DNA of 27,569 bases from RGIG7450 sp045648785 (GTDB lineage: Bacteria; Bacillota; Clostridia; RUG12999), in the NCBI GenBank assembly GCA_045648785.1, contig JAZROP010000016.1, positions 1 to 27,569 of the forward strand. Reading direction: 5' to 3'. Below, in pieces: positions 1 through 8,328 of this stretch. The position numbers were made by a program, and so were the translations under genes. The notes below the pieces were generated by a model. The model had not been told where the DNA came from, searched no databases, and saw nothing but the letters and a program-made list of their open reading frames with translations. How positions within the stretch are numbered: the stretch's first letter is position 1; each line of letters opens with the position of its first letter.

Positions 1-1112
1 AAATGATGGAGCAGACAGTTTACAATTCTTTCAGAGGCAGTGCCGTCACCGTAGGGATTTGCCGCGTGTGCCATTTCATCATAAGCTGCTTTATCAGAAA
101 GGAGTGTGCTTGCCATATCAATAATAACCTTTTCATCGCAACCGGCAAGCTTTGCAGTTCCTGCAGCGATAGCTTCCGGTCTTTCAGTTTCGGTTCGGAG
201 AACAAGTACCGGTTTGCCGAGAGCAGGAGCTTCTTCCTGAAGTCCGCCTGAATCTGTCATTACCATGTAGCATCGCTTCATAAGGTTGTGAAGTTCGTCA
301 ACATCAATGGGGTCGATGAGGTGTATTCTCTCGTGACCACCGAGGATTGAAAATGCAGTTTCGCGAACTGCGGGATTGAGGTGAACCGGATAAATAATTT
401 CCACATCATTGAACTTATCTGCCAGAGCTCTTACGGCATTGCAGATATTTTTCAGCGGCTCACCTAAGTTTTCGCGTCTGTGAGCTGTAACAAGAATTAC
501 GCGTTTTTCGTCAAAATCAATTTTTCTGATTTCTTCATTTTTGAATACATAACTGTCGCTTACAGTATATTTTGTAGCGTCAATTACGGTGTTGCCTGTA
601 ATATAAATTGCATTTTCGTCAATGGATTCTTTAAGAAGATTGTTTTTATTTGCGATTGTAGGAGAGAAATGAATGTCTGCAATAGAACCTGTGAGCTTTC
701 TGTTCATTTCCTCAGGGAATGGAGAATATTTGTCATATGTACGCAGACCTGCTTCTACATGACCGACTTTAATCTGATTATAGAATGCAGCAAGGCTTCC
801 GGCAAAGGTTGTAGATGTATCACCGTGAACAAGTACAACATCCGGTTTTGCCTCTTTCATCACCTCGTCAAGACCGTTTAAAGCCAGTGTGGTAATGCTA
901 CAGAGAGTTTGACGGTCACGCATGATGTTGAGGTCATAGTCTGCTTTGATTTTGAACATATCCATAACCATATCAAGCATCTGGCGGTGCTGTGCAGTCA
1001 GACAAACAATGCTTTCGGTGTTAGGATTCTTTTCAAGCTCCAGAACAAGGGGAGCCATTTTTATTGCTTCCGGACGAGTGCCAAAAACTGTCATAACTTT
1101 AAGTTTTTTCAT
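1..1112 (-). CDS. wecB: UDP-N-acetylglucosamine 2-epimerase, 3' end cut by window edge
   Basis: Non-hydrolysing UDP-GlcNAc 2-epimerase, a cytoplasmic enzyme that makes UDP-ManNAc for wall teichoic acid, linkage units or surface polysaccharide. The frame is open from an ATG at 1112 to the window edge (370 codons, no stop reached), close to the family's usual 370-385 residues, so only a few residues are missing. Visible family motifs are GTRPEAIKMAP (residues 11-21), VHGDTSTTFAG (about 95-105), HVEAGLRT (118-125), PFPEEMNR, TAHRREN and TDSGGLQEEAP near the C-terminus. The start has an AAAGGAG site about 8 bases upstream and overlaps the stop of the preceding tagO-like gene as ATGA, implying translational coupling. 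The pairing with TagO supports a role in lipid-linked ManNAc-GlcNAc synthesis; this is inference. Family assignment is secure, the end product is not. Confidence 0.95.
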   Translation of the reverse strand, partial: MKKLKVMTVFGTRPEAIKMAPLVLELEKNPNTESIVCLTAQHRQMLDMVMDMFKIKADYDLNIMRDRQTLCSITTLALNGLDEVMKEAKPDVVLVHGDTSTTFAGSLAAFYNQIKVGHVEAGLRTYDKYSPFPEEMNRKLTGSIADIHFSPTIANKNNLLKESIDENAIYITGNTVIDATKYTVSDSYVFKNEEIRKIDFDEKRVILVTAHRRENLGEPLKNICNAVRALADKFNDVEIIYPVHLNPAVRETAFSILGGHERIHLIDPIDVDELHNLMKRCYMVMTDSGGLQEEAPALGKPVLVLRTETERPEAIAAGTAKLAGCDEKVIIDMASTLLSDKAAYDEMAHAANPYGDGTASERIVNCLLHH

Positions 1113-2188
1113 ACATTTTCTCCTTTGTCAGTAGTTTCATTATCTTTTTCAGCCATTTCTTTGGTGCGGGCAGCGGCGATGCAGAGCGCAATAGCAACAA
1201 CAGGTAAAACTGAGAGCATTAATACTATGCCCTGAACCATGCCATGAGCCGCCATTACAACCGAGCCTATACCTAAAAGTGAACTGATGGAATATAAAAT
1301 TGCAACCGCCTGTTTTTGATTGAGTCCCATATCAATGAGTCTGTGGTGAAGATGTCCTCGGTCGGCAGTCATGGGGGACTGACCGCGAACAATTCGGCGG
1401 ATGATTGCGAAAAGTGTGTCAAACAGGGGCAGACCCAGAACAAGTATCGGAAGCGCAAAGCTTATAAGGGCATAACCCTTGAAAAGTCCCTGAATAGATA
1501 TTACGGCTAAGGTATAGCCGAGAAATGTTGAACCGGTATCGCCCATGAAAATTTTTGCCGGATTTGAGTTAAAGGGCAGAAAACCTACACAGCATCCTAC
1601 AAGCGCCGCTGCAATAGGAGTAACGGCATTGTTGCCTATTATAATGGAAATGAGAAGTATGGACAGAGATGCTATTGAAGATACTCCGGCTGCAAGCCCG
1701 TCCAGACCATCTATGAAGTTGACCGCATTTGTCATACCAACAATCCATATAACTGAAATAATTTCCGCATATGGTGTTGACAGAACAAAGGGGAGATTAC
1801 TTCCGTCAAACGGGTTGGAGAAAAATTTGATTGAATAACCGAAATATACTGCGATAAGCGCGGCAATTATCTGAAAAATCAGTTTGGGAACGGGATGAAG
1901 ATTTTTTTTGTCATCCACTATACCCACCACGACAATCAGCGTTGCACCGAGAAAAAGTCCTATAAGCTCTCGGGAAACGGGGACAAAAACCGCAATACTT
2001 ACAATAAACCCGTAAAACATTGCAAGTCCGCCCATAAGCGGCATTGCTTTCTTGTGCATACGGCGGTTGTCTTTGGGGACATCAACAACACCGAAGCGTT
2101 CAGCAAGAAATTTTACCATGGGCGTTGCCATGAAAGATAATATAAACGATACTACGAGTATGAATAATATATTGATGTCTGAAAACAT
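1109..2188 (-). CDS. tagO: Undecaprenyl-phosphate GlcNAc-1-phosphate transferase (TagO/WecA type)
   Basis: Polytopic membrane glycosyl-1-phosphate transferase of the MraY/WecA/TagO family (359 aa). It transfers GlcNAc-1-P from UDP-GlcNAc to undecaprenyl phosphate, the committed step of wall teichoic acid or related polymer synthesis. Visible motifs: the Asp pair in GIVDDKKNL (D92-D93), NAVNFIDGLDG (154-164), FMGDTGS (about 214-220) and the cytoplasmic RGHLHHRL (277-284). The HLHHRL motif is characteristic of WecA/TagO rather than MraY, whose peptide substrate is different. About ten hydrophobic segments are evident. It is preceded by trpS (14 bp gap, AAGGCGGTG-like site) and overlaps wecB by 4 bp. 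TagO and WecA cannot be distinguished by sequence here; TagO is favoured by the Gram-positive context. Confidence 0.93.
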   Translation of the reverse strand: MFSDINILFILVVSFILSFMATPMVKFLAERFGVVDVPKDNRRMHKKAMPLMGGLAMFYGFIVSIAVFVPVSRELIGLFLGATLIVVVGIVDDKKNLHPVPKLIFQIIAALIAVYFGYSIKFFSNPFDGSNLPFVLSTPYAEIISVIWIVGMTNAVNFIDGLDGLAAGVSSIASLSILLISIIIGNNAVTPIAAALVGCCVGFLPFNSNPAKIFMGDTGSTFLGYTLAVISIQGLFKGYALISFALPILVLGLPLFDTLFAIIRRIVRGQSPMTADRGHLHHRLIDMGLNQKQAVAILYSISSLLGIGSVVMAAHGMVQGIVLMLSVLPVVAIALCIAAARTKEMAEKDNETTDKGENV

Positions 2189-2202
2189 TGTTATTCACCG
2201 CC

Positions 2203-3195
2203 TTAAATAATAAAACCAACCTTTTTACTAACTTTTGAAAGGGTTCTGTAAGCAATTTTCCCTGCAAGCTCAGCACCACTTCTGTAAATTGATTCAAGAT
2301 AGTCTTTGTTTTTAAGCAGGTCGTTATATTTTGCTTGAATGGGAGCAAGAGTCTGTGCAACAGCTTCACCCACGGCAAGTTTAAAGTCGCCATAGCCTTT
2401 TCCGTCAAATTCAGCTTCAACCTCGCTTACAGATTTTCCTGTTATTACGCTGTAAATGGAGATAAGGTTATTGATGCCGTCTTTGCCCTCTGCATACACA
2501 ACTTTTGAATCACTGTCAGTAACCGCGCGTTTGAATTTTCTTATAATTGTATCGGTATCGTCGGTGAAAGCGATATAAGCATTGACATTTTCATCCGACT
2601 TGGACATTTTCGCTTTAGGGTTTTGCAGGCTCATAATTCGCGCGCCTGTTTTCTGAATAAGCGGTTCGGGAATTTTGAATACATCTCCGTAGATGCCATT
2701 AAATCTTGTTGCAATGTCACGGCAAATTTCAATGTGCTGTTTCTGGTCATGACCTACAGGAACGGCATCAGCCTGGTAAAGCAGAATATCTGCAGCCATA
2801 AGCACCGGATATGTAAAAAGTCCGGCGTTTATATTATCTGCGTGTTTCGCAGATTTATCCTTGAACTGAGTCATTCTTGAAAGCTCACCCATTTGTGTAT
2901 AGCAGTTTAAAATCCATGCAAGCTGAGAGTGAGCCGGTACATGCGACTGACAGTAGAGAATGCTTTTTTCAGGGTCAACTCCGCAGGCAAGCAGAAAAGC
3001 AAGAAGCTTTAAAGAGTTCTGCCTTAAATCAGCAGGAACCTGGCGAACTGTTATTGCATGTAAATCAGCAACTGCAAAAAGACAGTCGTAATCCTCCTGA
3101 AGGGGAATCCAATTTTTAATTGCACCTAAATAGTTGCCAAGAGTAATAGTTCCTGATGGCTGAATGGCGCTGAAAATTCGTTTTTTTTGTTCCAT
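2203..3195 (-). CDS. trpS: Tryptophan--tRNA ligase
   Basis: Class Ic aminoacyl-tRNA synthetase (330 aa, normal length for bacterial TrpRS) that charges tRNA-Trp. The HIGH-equivalent signature is in PSGTITLGNYLGA (about 13-25), where GNYLGA occupies the HIGH position as in TrpRS, and the second signature KMSKS is at 196-200, followed by DEN. AVADLHAIT and DILLYQADAVPVGHDQKQH match the tryptophan/ATP pocket of the family. The ATG at 3195 is preceded by GAAAGGA about 9-10 bases upstream. It sits 21 bp after the aminotransferase gene and 14 bp before the tagO-like gene on the same strand. No T-box-like leader fits in the upstream gap, so tRNA-sensing control is not visible here. Confidence 0.97.
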   Translation of the reverse strand: MEQKKRIFSAIQPSGTITLGNYLGAIKNWIPLQEDYDCLFAVADLHAITVRQVPADLRQNSLKLLAFLLACGVDPEKSILYCQSHVPAHSQLAWILNCYTQMGELSRMTQFKDKSAKHADNINAGLFTYPVLMAADILLYQADAVPVGHDQKQHIEICRDIATRFNGIYGDVFKIPEPLIQKTGARIMSLQNPKAKMSKSDENVNAYIAFTDDTDTIIRKFKRAVTDSDSKVVYAEGKDGINNLISIYSVITGKSVSEVEAEFDGKGYGDFKLAVGEAVAQTLAPIQAKYNDLLKNKDYLESIYRSGAELAGKIAYRTLSKVSKKVGFII

Positions 3196-3216
3196 GGTGT
3201 TAAAATCCTTTCAATA

Positions 3217-4392
3217 TTAAAGAATCTCCGAAAGAGATTTGATTGCAAATTCAATTTTGTCCTCGGGTATAAGTGAGTAGTTAAGCCTGAAGGTGTTGGT
3301 GGGTTTTGACATATCAATCATAAATGTATGACCGGGGACAAACGCCACTTTTTTTTCAAGAGCTTTTTTTAGAAGCTCTTTACTGTCCGTGCCGTTGGGC
3401 ATGGTGCAGAAAAGAAATATTCCGCCTTCGGGACGGGTGTAAGTGCAATGTGCGGGGAAATATTTATCCATTGCATCAAGCATTTTTTTGCATTTGCGGC
3501 CGTAAAGCTCACATATTTTATTTATATGCTCATCAATATCAAAGCGGGTAAGATATTCTGCCGCCATCATCTGGGTGAGAGTGGAGGTGTGAACGTCTGC
3601 AGACTGTTTTGCAACGGTTGCTTTTGCCAGAATATCTCTGTGACCGCAAAGCCAGCCTACGCGCAAACCGGATGATAAAATTTTGGAGAAGGAGCCTGAG
3701 TAAATTACCCTGCCCTCAGTGTCGAGCGATTTTATCGTAGGTACATACTCACCTGAAAAACGAAGTTCTCCGTAGGGGTTGTCCTCTAAAATAAATGCGT
3801 TATATTTTCCCGCAAGTTCAAGGAGCTTTTTCCTCTTTTCCAAAGTCATTGTAACGCCTGTGGGATTTTGAAAGGTAGGAATTGTATAAATGAGCTTGAT
3901 ATTTTCAGTTTTAAGAATATTTTCAAGTGCGCAAAGGTCCATGCCGTCGTTTAAAACGGGTACACCAAAAAGCTTTCCGCCAAAGCCGCGAATGGAGTTT
4001 AGTGAGCCCACAAAAGAGGGCAGCTCTGCAACAACACCATCGCCCTCATTGATTAAAATGCGGGCAGTGAGGTCAATAGCCTGCTGTGCACCTGTCGTAA
4101 CAATAACATCGTCAAACTCTTTTAAGCTGTCAATTTTTTTCATACGCTCTGAAAGAACGCTGCGCAGGGGAGCATATCCTTCTGTGGCGTTATACTGCAG
4201 GGATACAGCAGAATTGTTTTTAATTATATCATGGGCAATTTCAGCAAGAGCGTCGGCAGGAAAACTTTCGGGAGCAGGATTCCCACCTGCAAGCGATATA
4301 ATATCCTTTTGCCCTAAAAGCTTAAAAATTTCTCTGATTTCAGAAGCCTTGATTCCGGTTATTCTGTCAGAGAAAACATTTGTCAAATCCAT
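3217..4392 (-). CDS. PLP-dependent aminotransferase, fold type I, class I/II
   Basis: Pyridoxal-phosphate aminotransferase of 391 residues, resembling the 2-aminoadipate/aromatic aminotransferase branch related to the MocR catalytic domain but without an N-terminal GntR helix-turn-helix. Visible: SLAGGNPAPESFP near the N-terminus, LQYNATEGYAPLR (substrate loop), NPTG (176-179), the PLP-contacting Asp/Tyr in EDNPYGEL (D204, Y207), the Schiff-base lysine in SGSFSKILSSGLRVGW (K237), and a C-terminal Arg in NTFRLNYS that would bind the substrate carboxylate. The substrate cannot be read from sequence. Its AAAGGA ribosome site is formed by the last codons of era, and the intergenic gap is only 3 bp, so it is translated in step with era. 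Why an aminotransferase sits between era and trpS is unclear. Confidence 0.9.
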   Translation of the reverse strand: MDLTNVFSDRITGIKASEIREIFKLLGQKDIISLAGGNPAPESFPADALAEIAHDIIKNNSAVSLQYNATEGYAPLRSVLSERMKKIDSLKEFDDVIVTTGAQQAIDLTARILINEGDGVVAELPSFVGSLNSIRGFGGKLFGVPVLNDGMDLCALENILKTENIKLIYTIPTFQNPTGVTMTLEKRKKLLELAGKYNAFILEDNPYGELRFSGEYVPTIKSLDTEGRVIYSGSFSKILSSGLRVGWLCGHRDILAKATVAKQSADVHTSTLTQMMAAEYLTRFDIDEHINKICELYGRKCKKMLDAMDKYFPAHCTYTRPEGGIFLFCTMPNGTDSKELLKKALEKKVAFVPGHTFMIDMSKPTNTFRLNYSLIPEDKIEFAIKSLSEIL

Positions 4393-4395
4393 TGT

Positions 4396-5292
4396 TTAAA
4401 ATCCTTTCTCGTCGTAACCAAAGTTTTTCAGCTCGCGCATTTTATTGCGCCAACCGTCACGGGGCTTAACCCAAAGTTCAAGAAAAACCTTCTTTTCAAG
4501 AATATCCTCGAGGTCAATTCGTGCCGCCGTACCAACTTTTTTAAGCATATCGCCATGCTTTCCTATAATAATGCTCTTATGAGAATATTTTTCACAGTAA
4601 ATGGTTGCATTTATTGAAATCTTCTTTTCTTCTTCTTTAAACTGCAAAACCTCAACGGCTGTTCCGTGAGGAATTTCCTTGTCAAGCAGTGTAAGGAGCT
4701 TTTCGCGGATTATTTCCGCAGCAAGAGCTCGCTGATTAACATCGGTTACCATATCCTCAGGGTAAAATTTCGGGCCCTCACCAAGAAGTTTTTCTGCTTC
4801 CTCTATAAGCAGATTTACTCCGTCGCCCGTTTTTGCGGAGATGGGAACGGTAGCAACAAATTCGTGAAGCGAGTTGTATTTCAGAATCTGCTCGGGAAGT
4901 TCCGATTTTTTTACAGCATCGATTTTGTTTATAACAAGAATTGCAGGAAGCTTACTGGATTTGATTTTTTCGATTATATCCTCTTCTGTATTTGTAATTT
5001 CACGATCAGCGGAGGTCACAAAAAATACAACATCAGCCTCAAAAATACTATCGGAGGCTACATCCACCATATATTCACCAAGCATGGTACGGGGAGTGTG
5101 GATGCCGGGGGTGTCGATGAACACCATCTGACTTTCGCGGGTGGTACGAATAGCAATAATGCGGTTGCGTGTGGTCTGGGGTTTTGCAGAAACAATCGCC
5201 ACCTTCTGACCAACTATTTTATTAATAAGCGTGGATTTTCCTACATTGGGCAGACCCACTGCGGTAATAAATCCGGATTTGTAATTTTTCAT
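4396..5292 (-). CDS. era: GTPase Era
   Basis: Ribosome-assembly GTPase that binds the 3' end of 16S rRNA during 30S maturation. It has 298 residues, standard for Era. N-terminal GTPase motifs: G1 GLPNVGKS (13-20), switch region SAKPQTTRNR (35-44), G3 DTPG (60-63), G4 NKID (122-125), G5 SAK (152-154). The C-terminal KH RNA-binding domain carries the IIGKHG loop (about 242-247) and ends in the family's typical WVKPRDGWRN region. The start has CAGGAGA about 6 bases upstream and follows rsmG by 12 bp. In many Firmicutes era lies with ybeY, dgkA and recO; here it follows mnmG-rsmG, so the set is grouped around ribosome and tRNA maturation. Confidence 0.98.
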   Translation of the reverse strand: MKNYKSGFITAVGLPNVGKSTLINKIVGQKVAIVSAKPQTTRNRIIAIRTTRESQMVFIDTPGIHTPRTMLGEYMVDVASDSIFEADVVFFVTSADREITNTEEDIIEKIKSSKLPAILVINKIDAVKKSELPEQILKYNSLHEFVATVPISAKTGDGVNLLIEEAEKLLGEGPKFYPEDMVTDVNQRALAAEIIREKLLTLLDKEIPHGTAVEVLQFKEEEKKISINATIYCEKYSHKSIIIGKHGDMLKKVGTAARIDLEDILEKKVFLELWVKPRDGWRNKMRELKNFGYDEKGF

Positions 5293-5304
5293 AATTATCT
5301 CCTG

Positions 5305-6012
5305 TTATAATATAGGTTTTTTTGATGGAGTTCCTGCCTTGCGGGGAAATTCCTTAGGACAGGGTTTTACTTTTTTTACAACAACAATTTTATGCAAAAG
5401 GTCAGTGAATGGAACGGTTACTTCGGCAACTTCCACAATTTCACTGCCGAGAGTTTTTATTGCTTTTTCTGCCGCGCTGAGCTCTTCAGCGGCAGCAGGT
5501 CCTTTAAGTGCCAGAAAAAGCCCACCAACCTTAACATAAGGCAGACAGTATTCACATAAAACTGCCATGTTTGCCACAGCTCTTGACAAAGCAATATCAT
5601 ATTTTTCGCGGTGAGCTTTGTCCCGCCCACCGTCCTCGGCGCGGGCATGAACGCATTTTGCACCGCTTATATCGCATTCTTTCAAAACGGAATCTATAAA
5701 GTTAAGCCGTTTGGCAAGCGAGTCAAGCAGAGTGAGGGAAATGTCCTCTCTTGCAATTTTTGCCGGGATTCCAGGGAATCCTGCACCACAGCCTACATCG
5801 ATGACGCTTGCTCCTTTGGGAATAAAAGGACAGACCGTCATACTGTCGAGAAAATGCTTGGTAACGACCTCGTGCGGCTCTGTTATTGCTGTGAGGTTTA
5901 GCGATTTATTTGTTTGGATCAGCATGTCCATATAGGTCATAAACTGATTTGCTTTTGTTTCAGTTAATTCAATATTAAGCTTTGATGCTCCGTTTATGAG
6001 TAAATCTTTCAC
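5305..6012 (-). CDS. rsmG: 16S rRNA (guanine-N7)-methyltransferase RsmG
   Basis: SAM-dependent methyltransferase (formerly GidB) that makes m7G527 in helix 18 of 16S rRNA; loss of this modification gives low-level streptomycin resistance in studied species. It has 235 residues. The SAM-binding motif I VIDVGCGAGFPGIPAKI lies at about 70-86, preceded by the family motif NLTAITEPHEVVTKHFLDS (about 39-57). SRAVANMAVLCEYCLPYV matches the later substrate-side region. The start codon is GTG at 6012, overlapping the mnmG stop as GTGA, with AGAGAGG upstream. The mnmG-rsmG pairing is widely conserved. The lysine- and proline-rich tail after PFTDLLHKIVVVKKV is normal for Firmicutes RsmG. Confidence 0.97.
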   Translation of the reverse strand: MKDLLINGASKLNIELTETKANQFMTYMDMLIQTNKSLNLTAITEPHEVVTKHFLDSMTVCPFIPKGASVIDVGCGAGFPGIPAKIAREDISLTLLDSLAKRLNFIDSVLKECDISGAKCVHARAEDGGRDKAHREKYDIALSRAVANMAVLCEYCLPYVKVGGLFLALKGPAAAEELSAAEKAIKTLGSEIVEVAEVTVPFTDLLHKIVVVKKVKPCPKEFPRKAGTPSKKPIL

Positions 6013-7889
6013 TTTAAACCTCTCTGTTCAAGATATACCAAAAGCACTGCAATATCAGATGGTGAAACTCCTGAAATTCTCGATGCCTGTCCAAGTGACT
6101 GGGGGCGGATTTGAGAAAGTTTTTGCCTTGCCTCAAGACGCAGACCGGAAATAGAGTTATAATCGGTATCCTCCGGCATAAGCTTTGATTCAAGCCTTTT
6201 AAACTGCTCAATCTGGTCAAGCTGGCGTTTAATATATCCGTCATATTTGATTTTTATTTCTACTTGTTCACACACATCTGCGTCAAGTTCGGGCATATCT
6301 GACACTTCTTTTAAATCAGTGTAATGTATTTCTGGACGACGGAGCATGTCGCTCATCCTGAGCCCCGTTTTAACAGCAGTTGTGCCTTTTGACTCAAGGA
6401 ACTCATTGAGTTTATCTGTTGGGGAGAGCACGGTTGAAGAAAGGCGGGAAATCTCCTTTTCAACTTTTTCCTGTTTTGAAAGGAATTTTTCATATCGCTC
6501 GTCAGAAATAAGTCCGATGTCATGCCCCATTTTTGTAAGTCTTTCATCAGCGTTGTCCTGACGGAGAGCGAGCCTGTACTCGCTACGGGAGGTCATCATG
6601 CGATATGGCTCGTTTGTGCCCTTTGTAACAAGGTCATCAATTAAAGTTCCTATATAAGCATCCGAACGCTGCAGAACAAAAGGCTCTTTTTTCAGCACCC
6701 GATGAGCGGCATTTATACCGGCGATAAGTCCCTGCGCAGCGGCTTCTTCATAGCCTGAGCTGCCGTTAAACTGACCTGCGCCGAAAAGTCCGCCATAATC
6801 TTTAAATTCTAATGTGGGTTTGAGTTGCAGCGGATTTACGCAGTCGTATTCTATTGCATAAGCTGTTCTCATAACCTTAGCATTCTCAAGCCCTTTAACA
6901 CTATGGAGCATTTCCATCTGCACCTCTTCGGGAAGAGAAGAGGAAAAGCCTTGAACATACATTTCTTCAGTATGAAGTCCCATGGGCTCAATAAAAAGCT
7001 GGTGTCTTTCCTTGTCTGCAAAACGGACAACCTTATCTTCTATTGATGGACAATATCTCGGGCCTACGCCCTCTATCACTCCTGAATAAAGGGGAGAACG
7101 ATGTAAATTTGCTTTAATTATATCATGAGTTTTTGTGCTTGTATAAGTAAGATAGCAAGACACTTTGTTTTCAAGTCCGTCGGGAGATGTGCCAAAAGAA
7201 AAGGGAGTTATATTCTCATCGCCCTGTTGCTCTTCCATAACTGAAAAATCAACCGAGCTACGGCGTATTCTTGCCGGAGTACCTGTTTTAAAACGCATAA
7301 GTTCAATGCCGGCATTTTTAAGACAATCAGAAAGTGAGTTAGCCGGGAACATTCCGTCCGGTCCGCCACTGTAGTTAACTTCACCGATAATGATTTTTGC
7401 TTTGAGGTATGTACCTGTGGCAATTATAACGCAGCTGCAATCATAAATCCCGCCCGTGTGGCTTACTACTGCCTTTACGCTTTTATCCTCATTAAAAAGT
7501 ATTTCGGTTATTTCACCCTGACGCAAATCCAGATTATCGGTAAGCTCAAGGCAATGCTTCATTTCCCGGGAATATGCATTTCTGTCAATCTGTGCGCGCA
7601 GGGAGTGAACAGCAGGACCTTTGCCCACATTAAGCATGCGGGACTGAATAAATGTCTTGTCCGCCATGCGGCCCATTTCACCGCCGAGCGCATCAATTTC
7701 CCGTACAAGATGTCCCTTTGCCGTACCGCCAATATTGGGGTTGCAGGGCATATTGGCAACGCTGTCAAGGTTTATGGCGAAAACAGCAGTCTTTGCGCCA
7801 AGTCTTGCTGAAGCAAGTCCTGCTTCGCAGCCGGCATGTCCGCCGCCTATTACAATTACATCATATTTTCCTGCCGGATATAGCTGCAT
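6009..7889 (-). CDS. mnmG: tRNA uridine-5-carboxymethylaminomethyl modification enzyme MnmG
   Basis: FAD-dependent tRNA-modifying enzyme (formerly GidA) that works with MnmE to form cmnm5U/cmnm5s2U at wobble position 34. The 626-residue length is typical. Visible: dinucleotide-binding GGGHAGCEAG (15-24), NMPCNPNIGGTAKGH (about 46-60), RFKTGTPARI (about 199-208), GVGPRYCPSIEDK with a conserved Cys (C280), and the C-terminal SRISGVSPSDIAVLLVYLEQRG helix region used in MnmE binding. The AGGAGAA ribosome site is built from the last codons and stop of the rimI-like gene, 4 bp upstream. No mnmE gene is present in the window; in many Firmicutes mnmE-mnmG-rsmG cluster near the origin, so its partner is presumably elsewhere. 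Confidence 0.98.
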   Translation of the reverse strand: MQLYPAGKYDVIVIGGGHAGCEAGLASARLGAKTAVFAINLDSVANMPCNPNIGGTAKGHLVREIDALGGEMGRMADKTFIQSRMLNVGKGPAVHSLRAQIDRNAYSREMKHCLELTDNLDLRQGEITEILFNEDKSVKAVVSHTGGIYDCSCVIIATGTYLKAKIIIGEVNYSGGPDGMFPANSLSDCLKNAGIELMRFKTGTPARIRRSSVDFSVMEEQQGDENITPFSFGTSPDGLENKVSCYLTYTSTKTHDIIKANLHRSPLYSGVIEGVGPRYCPSIEDKVVRFADKERHQLFIEPMGLHTEEMYVQGFSSSLPEEVQMEMLHSVKGLENAKVMRTAYAIEYDCVNPLQLKPTLEFKDYGGLFGAGQFNGSSGYEEAAAQGLIAGINAAHRVLKKEPFVLQRSDAYIGTLIDDLVTKGTNEPYRMMTSRSEYRLALRQDNADERLTKMGHDIGLISDERYEKFLSKQEKVEKEISRLSSTVLSPTDKLNEFLESKGTTAVKTGLRMSDMLRRPEIHYTDLKEVSDMPELDADVCEQVEIKIKYDGYIKRQLDQIEQFKRLESKLMPEDTDYNSISGLRLEARQKLSQIRPQSLGQASRISGVSPSDIAVLLVYLEQRGLK

Positions 7890-7893
7890 TTTT

Positions 7894-8328
7894 TCATTCT
7901 CCTAAAAATAATGTCATAATGTTTGCATCCTCGGTTGGATGTGAATAAAATCCTTTTCTGATTCCCTGAGATACAAAGCCTGAGTTTTCATATAGTTTTA
8001 TTGCACCGTGGTTTGAAACCCTCACTTCAAGAGTAACAAACGCACACCGGGCACATTTGTTTATTATTGCTTTTAAAAGTGCATATCCAATGCCCTGTCT
8101 GCGAGCTTCTTTTTTTACGGCTATATTTGTTATATAAGCCTCGTCGAGAATTATCTGTACGCCACCAAAACCAACTACTTCATCGTCGCAAATCGCAACA
8201 AAAATAGTTGCTGATGGGTTTGTAAGTTCGTCTTCAAATGCTTTTTCACTCCAGGCGTCAGGCAAGGAATCTGCGGCAATTTTTGCAACCTGAGAGGCAT
8301 GGTGTTTCTGCATTTTTTCAATCTTCAT
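7894..8328 (-). CDS. rimI: GNAT N-acetyltransferase, RimI-like (ribosomal protein S18 alanine acetyltransferase family)
   Basis: GCN5-related N-acetyltransferase of 144 residues. RimI acetylates the N-terminal alanine of ribosomal protein S18. Visible: SLPDAWSEKAFEDEL (about 21-35), similar to the RimI N-terminal helix; the acetyl-CoA pyrophosphate loop RRQGIGYALL (76-85); LEVRVSN (about 100-106); and the Tyr-containing LYENSGF (112-118) that acts as general acid in the family. Its start lies inside the end of the phosphatase gene (11 bp overlap) with only a weak AGGTAA upstream, so translation is probably coupled. RimI in Firmicutes usually sits with tsaB/tsaD, which are absent here, so the exact substrate is inferred. 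Confidence 0.85.
   Translation of the reverse strand: MKIEKMQKHHASQVAKIAADSLPDAWSEKAFEDELTNPSATIFVAICDDEVVGFGGVQIILDEAYITNIAVKKEARRQGIGYALLKAIINKCARCAFVTLEVRVSNHGAIKLYENSGFVSQGIRKGFYSHPTEDANIMTLFLGE

Noticed and set aside
480..881. Long plus-strand reading frames opposite wecB and similar ones opposite most other genes
   Set aside because: They lie fully antisense to genes with clear family motifs, lack ribosome sites and give low-complexity or cysteine-rich proteins without recognisable domains.
1..1112. wecB as a broken pseudogene, because no complete reading frame closes in the window
   Set aside because: The frame is uninterrupted for 370 codons and all motifs are present; it simply runs past the edge of the window.
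3196..3216. T-box leader for trpS
   Set aside because: Only 21 bases separate it from the upstream gene, too short for a T-box, and no T-box conserved sequence was seen further upstream.
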